Source: Primulina eburnea
Taxonomy: Eukaryota; Streptophyta; Magnoliopsida; Lamiales; Gesneriaceae
DNA length: 64,000 bases
Direction of reading: 5' to 3'
Assembly (NCBI RefSeq): GCF_022965805.1
Contig: NC_133101.1
Location: 1,302,001-1,366,000, forward strand
Shown here: positions 50,125 to 62,200 of the stretch, one piece after another
Numbering within the stretch: the first letter of the stretch is position 1
Layout: the number at the start of each line of letters is the position of its first letter
Made by a program: the position numbers and the translations under genes
The notes under the pieces: generated by a model
Told to the model about the DNA's origin: nothing
Databases searched by the model: none
The model's input: the letters and a program-made list of their open reading frames with translations, nothing else

Positions 50125-51750
50125 AAATATTTTTTATTAAAAAAAAACAAATTCACAACTAATTGAATTTTTTGAAATACTTAGTTTTACTTATGAAATA
50201 CTTAATTTCAATTTTAAAATACTTGATTTAGTAAATGAAATACTCAGAATGTTTATTAAAAACTGGATATTCGAATATCCATTTAAAAAAAAACCGCAAC
50301 TAATTGAATTTTTTGAAATACTTAGTTTTACTTGTCAAATACTTAATTTCAATTTTAAAATACTTGATTTAGTAAATGAAATACTCAGAATGTGTATTAA
50401 AAACCTGGATATTCGAGTATGCATTTTAAAAAAAAACTTTACGCAACTAATTGAATTTTTTGAAATACTTAGTTTTACTTATGAAATACTTAATTTAAAT
50501 TTTAAAATACTTGATTTAGTAAATGAAATACTCAGAATGTGTATTAAAAAGCTGGATATTTGAATATGCATTTAAAAAAAAAAATCGTAACTAACTGAAT
50601 TTTTTGAAATACTTAGTTTTACTTGTGAAATACTTACTTTTAATTTTAAAACTACTTGATTTAGAAAATGAAATACTCAGAATGTGTATTAAAAACTGGA
50701 TATTCGAATATGCATTTAAAAAAAAAAACAAATTCGCAACTAATTGAATTTTTGAAATACTTAGTTTTACTTATGAAATACTTAATTTTAATTTTAAAAT
50801 ACTTGATTTATTAAATGAAATACTCAGAATGTGTATTAAAAAGCTGGATATTCGAATATGCATTTAAAAAACAAAAACAAATTCGCAACTAATTGAATTT
50901 TTTGAAATACTTAGTTTTATTTGTGAAATACTTAATTTAAATTTTAAAATATTTGATTTAGTAAATGAAATACTCAGAATGTGTATTAAAAAGCTGAATA
51001 TTCGAATATGCATTTAAAAAAAAAATCGTAACTAACTGAATTTTTTGAAATACTTAGTTTTACTTGTGAAATACTTACTTTTAATTTTAAAACTACTTGA
51101 TTTAGAAAATGAAATACTCAGAATGTGTATTAAAAACTGGATATTCAAATATGCATTTAAAAAAAAACAAATTCGCAAATAATTGAATTTGTGAAATACT
51201 TAGTTTTACTTATGAAATACTTAATTTTAATTTTAAAATACTTGATTTATTAAATGAAATACTCAGAATGTGTATTAAAAAGCTGGATATTCGAATATGC
51301 ATTTAAAAAACAAAAATAAATTCGTAACTAATTGAATTTTTTGAAATTCTTAGTTTTATTTGTGAAATACTTAATTGTAATTTTAAAATATTTGATTTAG
51401 TAAATGAAATACTCAGAATGTGTATTAAAAAACTGGATATTCGAATATACATTTAAAAAAAAAATCGCAACTAATTGAATTTTTTGAAATACTTAGTTTT
51501 ACTTGTGAAATACTTAATTTTAATTTTAAAATACTTGATTTAGCAAATGAAATACTCAGAATGTGTATTAAAAAGCTGGATATTCGAATATGCATTTAAA
51601 AAAAAAAACAAATTCGCAACTAATTGAATTTTTTGAAATACTTAGTTTTACTTGTGAAATAATTAATTTCAATTTTAAAATACTTGATTTTGTAAATGAA
51701 ATACTCAGAATGTGTATTAAAAAAACTGGATTTTCGAATATACAACGCAA
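50125..51750 (+). repeat. Left-arm array of ~145-bp AAATACTT units
   Basis: About eleven units in this interval (two longer, ~230-bp ones follow to 52255). They are marked by the word ATACTCAGAATGTGTATTAAAA at steps of about 142-150 bp, ending in GGATATTCGAATATGCATTTAAA and an A-run, then CGCAACTAATTGAATTTTTT. Each unit contains four sub-repeats of about 21 nt, all holding (G)AAATACTT or a variant (ACTTAGTTTTACTT, ACTTAATTT, ACTTGATTTAG, ACTCAGAATG). Confidence 0.9.
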
Positions 51751-52254
51751 GTTCACCAAATGCTCGCATTTCCATCCAAGATCCATTTGGATGAAATGTT
51801 TATTTCATTTAATTATTTTTTTTTTGTTAAAAATCAAATTCGCAACTAAGCATTGAACTTTTTCAAGTACCTAGTTTTACTTGCGAAATACCTAATTTCA
51901 ATTTTAAAATACTTGATTTGGTAAATGAGATACTCAGAATGAGTATTAAAATACTGGAAATTCGAATATGCAACGTAAGTTCACCAAATGCTCGCATTCT
52001 ATCCAAGATGCATTTGGATGACATGTTCATTTTATTTATATATTTTCTTTATTTTTTTTAAAAAAAATTCGCAACTAAGTATTGAACTTTTTCAAGTACT
52101 TAGTTTTATCTGCGAAATAATTAATTTCAGTTTTAAAATACTTGATTTGGTAGATGAGATACTCATAATGAGTATTAAAATACTGGATATTCGAATATGT
52201 AGCGTAAATTCACCAAGTGCTCACGTTTCCATCCAAGATGCATTTGGATGACAT

Positions 52255-52663
52255 GTTCAAGGACTTTTCAGCAGCCACAAAGCTTTGAAAAAGAAAAAAG
52301 GCTTAGAGCGAAGATTTGTAGATTTCCGGACAATGTTCTTCAAGAGAATATCCCGTGATAGGAACAAGTAACTTAATCCGTGTATTTAAAATTTACAGAT
52401 AAATATGAAGTCGGATATACGTCGATAGTCATAGTTCAGTAGGTCGAAAGCTAGTGGATTTAATAAAACGACATGCAATTCACCCTTGATAAATAATTAA
52501 AGAGATTTAATTACTTCACTGAGTTGAATTAGTTTGGCATAGCTTGAGAGGGCGTGTTCAATTGGATATGAAATCTCGTCGAAAGCATAGATCATTGTCG
52601 AACGAATTAAGTAGTTTAGCGAGGGGTAAATGAAATACTTAGAATGTTGTATTAAAATACTGG
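52255..52663 (+). repeat. Non-repetitive block carried in the left arm
   Basis: About 400 bp without the AAATACTT units. Its complement is at about 53795-54207 with only a few base differences (two in the 75 bp I compared letter by letter). It has normal base composition for the genome. No ORF family recognised. It may be a captured genomic fragment that was duplicated with the arms. Confidence 0.8.
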
Positions 52664-53794
52664 CCAATCATGACTGAATTTACGTTGCATATTCGAATAT
52701 CCAGTATTCTATCACATATTATGAGTATCTCAATTACCAAATCAATTATTTTAAAATTAAAATTAGGTATTTCGCAAATAAAAGTAAGTACTTCAAAATG
52801 TTCCATGTTTAGTGATCGAGCAAAACTTTCATTGTAAAATTCTTAGTGATCGAGCAAAACTTCAAAATGTTCAATGCTTAGTTGCGAATTTTTTTAAAAA
52901 AAAAATAAAGAAAATATCTAAATAAAATGAACATGTCATCCAAATGCATCTTGGATAGAATGTGAGCATTTGATGAACTTACGTTGCATATTCGAATTTT
53001 CAGTATTTTAATACTCATTCTGAGTATCTCATTTACCAAATCAAGTATTTTAAAATTGAAATTAGGTATTTCGCAAGTAAAACTAAGTACTTGACAAAGT
53101 TCAATGCTTAGTTGCGAAATTATTTTTTTAACAATAAAAAAAATAATTAAATGAAATGAACATGTCATCCAAATAGATCTTGGATGGAAATGCGAGCATT
53201 TGGTGAACTTGCGTTGTATATTCGAATATCCGGTTTTTTATACACATTCTGAGTATTTCATTTACTAAATCAAGTATTTTAAAAATTAAAATTAAGTATT
53301 TCACAACTAAAAGTAATTATTTCAAAAAATTCAATTAGTTGCGACTTTTTTTTAAATGCATATTCGAATATCCAGTTTTTTAATATACATTCTGAGTATT
53401 TCATTTACAAAATCAAATATTTTAAAATTGAAATTAATTATTTCACAAGTAAAACTAAGTATTTCAAAAAATTCAATTATTTGCGAATTTGTTTCTTTTA
53501 AATGCATATTTGAATATCCAGTTTTTAATACACATTATGAGTATTTCATCTACTAAATCAAGTATTTTAAAATTAAAATTAAGTATTTCACAAGTAAAAC
53601 TAAGTATTTAAAAAATTCAATTAGTTGCGAATTTTTTTTTTTAAATGCATATTCGAATATCCAATTTTTTAATACACATTCTGAGTATTTCATTTACTAA
53701 ATCAAGTATTTTAAAATGAAATGAACATGTCATCCAAATGTATCTTGAAAGGAAATGCGAGCATTTGGTGAACTTACGTTACATATTCGAATAT
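52664..53794 (-). repeat. Spacer of the foldback element
   Basis: Also built from the AAATACTT units but only in the right-arm orientation, with an internal near-duplicate (GTGATCGAGCAAAACTT occurs twice near 52812 and 52847). In a hairpin this would be a loop of about 1.1 kb. Confidence 0.75.
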
Positions 53795-56543
53795 CCAGTA
53801 TTTTAATACAACATTCTAAGTATTTCATTTACCCCTCGCTAAACTACTTAATTGGTTCGACAATGATCTATGCTTTCGACGAGATTTCATATCCAATTGA
53901 ACACGCCCTCTCAAGCTATGCCAAACTAATTCAACTCAGTGAAGTAATTAAATCTCTTTAATTATTTATCAAGGGTGAATTGCATGTCGTTTTATTAAAT
54001 CCACTAGCTTTCGACCTACTGAACTATGACTATCGACGTATATCCGACTTCATATTTATCTGTAAATTTTAAATACACGGATTAAGTTACTTGTTCCTAT
54101 CACGGGATATTCTCTTGAAGAACATTGTCCGGAAATCTTCAAATCTTCGCTCTAAGCCTTTTTTCTTTTTCAATGCTTTGTGGCTGCTGAAAAGTCCTTG
54201 AACATGTCATCCAAATGCATCTTGGATGGAAACGTGAGCACTTGGTGAATTTTCACTACATATTCGAATATCCAGTATTTTAATACTCATTATGAGTATC
54301 TCATCTACCAAATCAAGTATTTTAAAACTGAAATTAATTATTTCGCAGATAAAACTAAGTACTTGAAAAAGTTCAATACTTAGTTGCGAATTTTTTTTTA
54401 AAAAAATAAAGAAAATATATAAATAAAATGAACATGTCATCCAAATGCATATTGGATAGAATGCGAGCATTTGGTGAACTTACGTTGCATATTCGAATTT
54501 CCAGTATTTTAATACTCATTCTGAGTATCTCATTTACCAAATCAAGTATTTTAAAATTGAAATTAGGTATTTCGCAAGTAAAACTAGGTACTTGAAAAAG
54601 TTCAATGCTTAGTTGCGAATTTGATTTTTAACAAAAAAAAAATAATTAAATGAAATAAACATTTCATTTGGTGAACTTGCGTTGTATATTCGAATATCCA
54701 GTTTTTTAATACACATTCTGAGTATTTCATTTACAAAATCAAGTATTTTAAAATTGAAATTAATTATTTCACAAGTAAAACTAAGTATTTCAAAAAATTC
54801 AATTAGTTGCGAATTTGTTTTTTTTTTTTTAAATGCATATTCGAATATCTAGCTTTTTAATACACATTCTGAGTATTTCATTTACTAAATCAAGTATTTT
54901 AAAATTAAAATTAAGTATTTCACAAGTAAAACTAAGTATTTCAAAAAATTCAATTAGTTGCGATTTTTTTTTTAAATGTTTATTCGAATATCCAGTTTTT
55001 TAATACACATTCTGAGTATTTCATTTACTAAATCAAGTATTTTAAAATTACAATTAAGTATTTCACAAATAAAACTAAGTATTTCAAAAAATTCAATTAG
55101 TTACGAATTTATTTTGTTTTTTAAATGCATATTCGAATATCCAGCTTTTTAATACACATTCTGAGTATTTCATTTAATAAATCAAATATTTTAAAATTAA
55201 AATTAAGTATTTCATAAGTAAAACTAAGTATTTCAAAAATTCAATTATTTGCGAATTTGTTTTTTTTTAAATGCATATTTGAATATCCAGTTTTTAATAC
55301 ACATTCTGAGTATTTCATTTTCTAAATCAAGTAGTTTTAAAATTAAAAGTAAGTATTTCACAAGTAAAACTAAGTATTTCAAAAAATTCAGTTAGTTACG
55401 ATTTTTTTTTAAAATGCATATTCGAATATCCAGCTTTTTAATACACATTCTGAGTATTTCATTTACTAAATCAAGTATTTTAAAATTTAAATTAAGTATT
55501 TCACAAATAAAACTAAGTATTTCAAAAAATTCAATTAGTTGCGAATTTGTTTTTGTTTTTTAAATGCATATTCGAATATCCAGCTTTTTAATACACATTC
55601 TGAGTATTTCATTTAATAAATCAAGTATTTTAAAATTAAAATTAAGTATTTCATAAGTAAAACTAAGTATTTCAAAAATTCAATTAGTTGCGAATTTGTT
55701 TTTTTTTTTTAAAATGCATATTCGAATATCCAGTTTTTAATACACATTCTGAGTATTTCATTTTCTAAATCAAGTAGTTTTAAAATTAAAAGTAAGTATT
55801 TCCCAAGTAAAACTAAGTATTTCAAAAAATTCAGTTTGTTACGATTTTTTTTTTAAATGCATATTCGAATATCCAGCTTTTTAATACACATTCTGAGTAT
55901 TTCATTTATTAAATCAAGTATTTTAAAATTTAATTTAAGTATTTCATAAGTAAAACTAAGTATTTCAAAAAATTCAATTAGTTGCGTAAAGTTTTTTTTT
56001 AAAATGCATACTCGAATATCCAGGTTTTTAATACACATTCTGAGTATTTCATTTACTAAATCAAGTATTTTAAAATTGAAATTAAGTATTTTACAAGTAA
56101 AACTAAGTATTCAAAAAATTCAATTAGTTGCGGTTTTTATTTAAATGCATATTCGAATATCCAGTTTTTAATAAACATTCTGAGTATTTCATTTACTAAA
56201 TCAAGTATTTTAAAATTGAAATTAAGTATTTGACAAGTAAAACTAAGTATTTCAAAAAATTCAATTAGTTGTGAATTTGTTTTTTTTTAATAAAAAATAT
56301 TTAAATTAAATATACAAGTCATCCAAATGAATCGGGATTGATGAGTGGAAAGAGAAGATGTGCAACCAAAATAAGTATTTATATACTTTTTTTATTAATT
56401 GAAAGGGTAAAAATGTAAAAATGCATGAAATATGTAGTAAAAGCTAAGTTGGTGTTTTGTCAGGTACTAAATTTAAAAAAAAAACTGTTGGGTACTGAAT
56501 CTTAAATTAATCTTGCACAGATGTATTTTTCTACAAATTACCC
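53795..56543 (-). repeat. Right arm of the foldback element
   Basis: Inverse copy of 49883-52663: non-repetitive block first (53795-54207), then the unit array to about 56285, then the 250-bp terminal block with the complement of GGGTAATTTG at the edge. Confidence 0.88.
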
Positions 56544-56549
56544 TTATTA

Positions 56550-57473
56550 TAACATAATAAGATATTTAAAAAAACACTCAAATAATCAAAATCTATTATT
56601 ATATGGATATAATAAGAACTAAGAAATATAAACCGATGACTATAAAATTACTGTATACAGGCCAATTTTTCTTTTCTTTTTTTTATTATGTGAGTATTGA
56701 CCGTTGACATCTTTCCGTGGACAATATGTAAATCCCCGAGCTAATATAATCATTTGACGAACACGTTAGTCTAGTAAACCACACTGAGCAAACTCAGTGT
56801 GACATGCACGTTCGAGAAAATGTTGACATGATGAATCAAACTCGTAATCATTAGTCCACCGATCACATTTCTCCACCAACTCAAACACCCTCGACTGCTT
56901 CAAATTTATTTAACGAACATGTGAGCTGATGTTATAATAAATTATCAAATAATATGACAACACAACTATATTTTCAGCAAAAATATAGTGCTTGTGCATA
57001 CCGAATACATTGAGAAAAAAATTTCTTGGGAAGTTAACGCAGTTTAGGTGATAATTTACAGTCCCAATGAAAATGAGACCAAAACAAATAGGTTTTGGAT
57101 TCCGCTCATATCAATCAAACACAAACCCTTAACACGTGTACACTTCTCGTTATAAGTTTAGGGCCCCTCTACACCGTCACTCTCACTCCACAGGGGCTAA
57201 TTGAAAAGGTCGTAGCCAGGGTCGATTTGCAAATACTACCTTCTGGTTCAGAGTTGGATGGTACCATGTCTTGATTAGTATATATTGAAGAATATTAAGT
57301 TTATACCTTAAAAAAATCATACCATAATGATGAAATAATATTCATTTAGTTCGTCGGCTGTGTCCATACCCGATGATCAGTTTCTAATGGTTCCATTTTA
57401 TGATCTAAAAAGGAAAATGATTTATATCAATTCAAAAATCTAAATATCATCGAGATTTGAATTTATATGTATG

Positions 57474-57538
<65 letters not shown>

Positions 57539-57749
57539 GGTCACATGTATTTGTTACTGATACATCAATTCATGGCCGAATTGTTGCAAGTCCATGAAAT
57601 CTTTCACTATCTCCCCATAGCATCTTTACAGTTAGACAAACGCATTTTCGCAAGGGTGGTTAGGCACCACTTTTGCTAATTATAGGGTGGGACACTGTTC
57701 TATTTTGATCCTATCATTATATGATTCATGAGTCACCAATTTAAATATA
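56550..57749. other. Intergenic DNA right of the foldback element
   Basis: No gene. There is a small hairpin CACACTGAG/CTCAGTGTG at about 56779-56800 and an (AT)n run at 57479-57535. Confidence 0.45.
57479..57535. repeat. (AT)n microsatellite
   Basis: About 28 units, preceded by three ATGT units. Confidence 0.95.
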
Positions 57750-58158
57750 GGGTTAATACTTTTTTTGGTATAGAAATTTTACCATTTTGGGTTTCAGTAC
57801 ACTAACTTTCCAATTTTTTGTCTCGATATATTATTTTTTCATATTTGAATATTTTGGTCCATTTTCTCTGGGAGTGGTCAATTTTTGTATGAAAAAACTC
57901 ACTAGGTAGTGGTTGAAGCGGATGCAGCTAAAAAAATTGAGGATTTTTTTTGATTTATTTCATAAACATTTTCACTAGGCCATGTCGATTAATACCTGAG
58001 TCGAGTAATATTTTTTCGGCGAAAATGGATCACTCTAAAAGAAAATGGATCAAATAGCCAAATTTGAAAATTAATGTAGCGAAACTAAAAATTGAAAACT
58101 TAGTTGACTGAAGCCCAAAATTAATAAAGTTATTTGGACCCAAAAAATATATTAACCC
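57750..58158. mobile_element. Long-TIR MITE with GGGTTAAT ends, Mutator-like
   Basis: Left GGGTTAATA and right TATTAACCC, with inverted similarity continuing inwards (TTTTTTGGT..., TTTGGGTTTCAGTACACTAA versus its complement near 58090-58130). The flanking 9-mers TTAAATATA and TTAAATGTG agree at 7 of 9. Similar phrases (TATTTTGGTC.A) occur in 41248-41571. Confidence 0.6.
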
Positions 58159-58787
58159 TTAAATGTGTATTCAATTGGGAATCTAAAAAGTATGAGGAAA
58201 TTTTATTTTTAGTCCTGTATGTTTACTTCTTTGCATATTTCGTCTTTTATAATATCAAATTTCAGTCTTTGTTTTGTATTTTTTGATTTTTGATAATTTT
58301 AGTCATTTTTCAACGAGAGTGCTGATATGAGACTAGACACGTAGGCGTCACTAATGCCACATCGGCTATACATCACAAAGTGTATTAAAGTTTCCAAAAA
58401 AGTAATTTTCCCAAATATTATTACAAATTATCAGTTTTAAAGTAATTTGTTTTACTTAATATATCATATATTTCGATTTCGCTGCTACCCGTATAAAATA
58501 AATTTATGACCTAATGTATTAGTGCTATACACATATGAAGCATGTTTTGTATGGATATTTAATTTAATAATAAGTTTTAAAATATATAGACAATACGAAT
58601 ATTATAGATAACTATTTGATTAATAAAATTAGATCTTAAATCGGGTCAAAATGATTATTAAAACATCTTAAAATTTTAACGATAAATATTTGACTATTAA
58701 TCTATCCTTATCTAATCCACTCAACCAAACACACCACATGCTTTTATTTAAGTATGATAGGAAATATATTTTTATCACGAACATGTT

Positions 58788-58945
58788 TCTTGTGGGACGA
58801 TCTCACAAATTTATATCAGCGAGATGGGTCGACCCAAATTTCACTCGGAGTAAAAAATAATATTTTTGTATATAAAGAATTATAATTTTTTGAATCAGAT
58901 AAGATATCCGTATTATAAAATTGAGCGTAAGACAGTTAAATAAGA
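58788..58945 (-). repeat. GTGAGAC-family dispersed repeat, copy 8 (diverged)
   Basis: Reverse orientation: GTGGGACGATCTCACAAAT start, GAGATGGGTC, ...AAAAAATAATATTTTTGTATA middle and a decayed end. Confidence 0.6.
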
Positions 58946-60323
58946 GTGTTATGGAAAATTGAGTTGACGACTGTACGGGTAAGTATTCACAAGCACAAAT
59001 TACCGTTGATCAAAACTCATTGATGCCTTACTACAACCTTTCTCGATCATTAGTATTTACAAATAACATTATTAAGAGAAAAAACCCTTTCTCAAGATGA
59101 TAGATAGATTAACTATAGTCAAATCATCAACTAAACAAAGAACAACATATCAATCTCACCGAGTGTAGCATAGAATCATCGATGCGCGATCAATCATGCC
59201 AGCAAATAAGCATCACCACACATCTTCTTATAATGTAGAGCCTCCCTCTTTGTTCCTTGAGAAATCTTCCCAATTTTTTGCTGGATAGTCTTCTCTTTGA
59301 TCTTCTCATATGATCTAATGAAGGTGGACTTCCCATCAATATTTATTGTGGGTTATAGTCTTATAGATATTGTTTTATATGTGTGTTTTGCATGAAAATG
59401 TGAAGATGAGAGGCCTATAAGGCATCAAATTAATTGATGTTTGTTGAGTTAGAAATGAAGGGCAAAAGGGGTTCTTATAATGGGGAAAAGAGTGGGCAAG
59501 AACCCATGGATGCCCCATTTCTTCTGTGAGAGACATCATTTAGCTGCAGAGAAAATAGTGCAGGGGTCATCATCCAGGATACTTGGTCGGTCCCAAGGGG
59601 TAAAAAGGGGATAAGGTTATATCATTTCCATCTATTTTTGCTGCCACGATGATTTTAATGTTTATATAAATTTGTACAACTTCAATGTCTAATAATGTTT
59701 ATGGATTTTATCTATGTGCTAAAAAAAATTCATATATAATGATATTTTTTAAAGTCTATAAAAATTTAGGGAAAAAAAAGAATGACATGAGCTTGCAAAT
59801 CGTACAATATAGCTAGCTATCTGGTTTTGGTTCTTGCCAACCCTTTATTCTAAGTTAGTACACATAAATTTTATTCTAAACAAGTGGTTTTACGGAAAGG
59901 AAAATGAGCTTTTTGAAAAGCTATGGCTTTGGTACTATCCCTGTTTGGTTCTTGTATTTTATTTAAGCTTGCTGGTAGACATTTGAATCTAGTTTGAAGT
60001 GCACGAGTTGTATAACAATCTTTTAAATTGTTAGGCTCAGTTACCAATAGGATTCGTTCCTCTGGGGCTGCTCAACACTATCTTGATAATTGATTTATAC
60101 CTCCCGGAGCTGTTGCGTTGGATGCAGTGTCATCGGAGCGTGATCATAATACTGTTTCATGTGACCGGCAGTCGGTCAACAGAGCCGACTACCGAACAAA
60201 TCGGAGTTCCCGTGAGTCTTTGAGCAGCTATATGCTAATTAATTTCCCGGTATGCTACTCATTAGCTCTCTCTATAAAGCGTTCCTACTCCTCACCCGAG
60301 GATCAGTCACTCATTCCTTCATG

Positions 60324-60392
60324 AGTCGGGTCAGGTTGGAGATCCATCTCACAAAATTGAAACGTGAGACGGTTTTATAAGAGTTTTTGTAT
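60324..60392 (-). repeat. GTGAGAC-family dispersed repeat, copy 9 (fragment)
   Basis: Only one end is present: GATCCATCTCACAAAATTGA followed by ACGTGAGACGGTTTTATAAG. Compare the right half of copy 1. Confidence 0.55.
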
Positions 60393-60852
60393 TTTTTAAT
60401 TATCTTAACTTTGCAATGACTTCTCATGAACAATGTTTGAAAAAAAAAAAGAACAAAATAATCAGTCAGAATAATGTGAGTTAAATAGAAACTTATACAT
60501 TTAATTAACTCAATATCACCATTATTTTTAATTCAAAACTTCGTTCTTAATGTTTTTATTTCACTAAAAAAAATATCTCCTGCAATAAGTTTGTTAATAC
60601 TAGTATTTATTGTATACATACAATTGCTGACAGTCACGTTTGATAAGGCATGGTTTAGTTTGGTCGAGTTCCAGATAACAAATTATGTGGGCCAATACGG
60701 ACCCTGGCCCTAAACAATATTGGGCCAATTAATATTCGAATTTGAACTCTGCCCAACTACATGAAAACATGTGGCCCAAATTTGAAATTGGACCAATTCT
60801 AATTCTAAATTATTTAAATTTGGGCCTGTCCACATCATTAAAAATAATTAAT

Positions 60853-60924
60853 CGCCGTTGCCGGGGATCGAACCCGGGTCACCCGCGTGACAGGCGGGAA
60901 TACTCACCACTATACTACAACGAC
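60853..60924 (-). tRNA. trnD-GUC: tRNA-Asp (GTC)
   Basis: 72-nt cloverleaf on the minus strand. Acceptor stem GTCGTTG pairs with CAACGGC (discriminator G). The D arm contains TAGTATAGTGGT. The anticodon arm is CCCGC-CTGTCAC-GCGGG with anticodon GTC. The T arm is CCGGG-TTCGATC-CCCGG. A and B boxes are intact, CCA is not encoded, there is no intron, and a T-run lies just downstream as Pol III terminator. Matches the nuclear cytosolic tRNA-Asp of plants. Confidence 0.97.
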
Positions 60925-61200
60925 TTGATGTGTAATGGACATGAAGTTATATAAATAATTAAATTTTAACCCAAAGTTATAAAATTAATTCGAGAGAATC
61001 GTGCGTTTTGACACTACTACATTGATTAAAATTATTTTGTTTTTTTTTTTTTTTGGTCCAAAGCTCTCATTCTCTTGCTCAATACCTCCCCACAGCGATG
61101 GGTCAACGAATTGATTAATGAGCTTTTACGTTTGATTCCAGGGCTTGTCTATCTATCGATGTTCAAAATGCAGACACAGTTGCTTGATGGTGCTCCGATT

Positions 61201-61260
61201 AATGTTTATGCTTTTGGGGTTCTTATGCTTGAGATTCTCTCAGTAGCCAAAGATTCTTTT
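61201..61260 (+). pseudogene. Protein-kinase fragment (subdomain IX)
   Basis: Twenty codons in frame read NVYAFGVLMLEILS and then AKDSF. This is the subdomain IX signature (D-V-Y-x-F-G-V-x-x-L-E-x-L) of plant receptor-like kinases with the first Asp changed to Asn. The same frame is open upstream to about 61075 (PQRWVNELINELL), but no other kinase motif is present. Probably a relic; given the LysM receptor gene 2 kb away it could derive from a related receptor kinase. Short match, so treat with caution. Confidence 0.4.
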
Positions 61261-61894
61261 GGGGTTTTGCGGGTTCGGGTTGAGTAGATTCGGGTTAGTG
61301 TCATGTTAGACGGGTTTTCGAGTTGGGTCACGGGTTGACCCGTGAATCTTTTTTTTGAAAATATTACAATTAATAAGCTCCAAATTTGATTAAAAACACA
61401 AGAAGAAAGTAAATGAGGCAAAATCGAAAACTTCTCGATATGGCAAAGGTAGCATTATGGAGTGTCTCGATCAATACCAGCTTCAAAACTCCACTCGCTC
61501 GAGTCGATTTTATCTGGGTGAATTTAATTTTTCAAATAAATAATTATTAAAATATAAACATAGTGACTAATATCGAGAACCCACTTTTCTTAGAAATATC
61601 GACACTTTATTTGCTTATTTTCTACAATATTTTAGCAGGGCCAAAATATATCCAGTATTCTCGAAACACTTTTCTAAATTTAAAAATCATATTGAGAACT
61701 AGAAATCAAAGAAAAAACATTATATATTGTATTTAAAATTAATTTCACTTCAACTCCAATACCACAAAGGCAACAATATTAATCAAATGTTAATTACCTG
61801 CTTCATGGTTCTGTTCTGTCGGCTAATTTTGCTCCGTAACAGCAAAACAAAAATATTCGAGTTACGATACAAAATCTAACTATTTGTAAGACCA

Positions 61895-62200
61895 AATGAT
61901 TGTTTGACTAAAAGCTATAGTTAGTGGTAATAATATAACTTAAATATTTTAAACTGTACAACAGTTCAAGTGAGACGTTTCAATTGTTCTACCCATCAGA
62001 GACAATTATTATATCTCAACAATCTTTATTCTAATAATTGCAATTTTTGCAGTACATGACAATCAAATTCGTAACATTGACTCTGATATAAATTATAGAA
62101 CCAAACATTTGTCGTTTGACCAAAAATTATAGTTGATGATAACGGTCTGCATAACAGTTTAAATGACACGTTTTGATTGTTGCATCCAACGTAAACAATT
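61895..62200 (-). repeat. Two adjacent inverted copies of the 38626-38832 repeat
   Basis: 61895-62092 runs from AAAGCTATAGTTAGTGG to GACTCTGATATAAAT, the full complement order of 38626-38832. 62097-62200 restarts with TTTGACCAAAAATTATAGTTGATGATAA and is partial. Confidence 0.55.

Larger units (their letters stand above)
49883..56543. mobile_element. Giant 6.66-kb foldback (long inverted repeat) element
   Basis: The outer ends GGGTAATTTGTAGAAAAATA and its complement lie at 49883 and 56543. The first about 250 bp of the left end match the complement of the last 250 bp with only a handful of differences. The element is flanked by TTATTA on both sides (49877-49882, 56544-56549), a candidate six-base target duplication. 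Left arm 49883-52663 (2.78 kb), spacer 52664-53794 (1.13 kb), right arm 53795-56543 (2.75 kb). The arms consist of ~142-150-bp tandem units plus one non-repetitive block. No transposase is seen, so it is non-autonomous. GGGTAATT-type ends resemble Mutator-like elements, but the six-base duplication does not fit their usual nine. All ORFs inside (for example 50249-50563) are translations of the repeat. Confidence 0.85.
58159..60852. other. Intergenic DNA without supported gene
   Basis: Holds repeat copies 8 and 9. One frame from 60035 to 60223 stays open for 62 codons after an acceptor-like TTGTTAG; its GC content is above the surroundings, but no protein family is recognised. It could be a transposon or gene remnant. 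Confidence 0.4.

Noticed and set aside
50249..50563. 104-codon ORF and several similar ones in 50-56 kb on both strands
   Set aside because: They are translations of the ~145-bp foldback units (EIL..F.KILDLVNEILRM pattern) with no start context or other coding evidence.
50125..56285. Regularly spaced repeats suggestive of a CRISPR array
   Set aside because: Units of 142-150 bp are repeated as a whole with no unique spacers, in a plant nuclear context; they form arms of an inverted repeat.
60742..60954. 70-codon ORF on the plus strand
   Set aside because: It runs antisense through the tRNA-Asp gene; the tRNA explains the conserved sequence.
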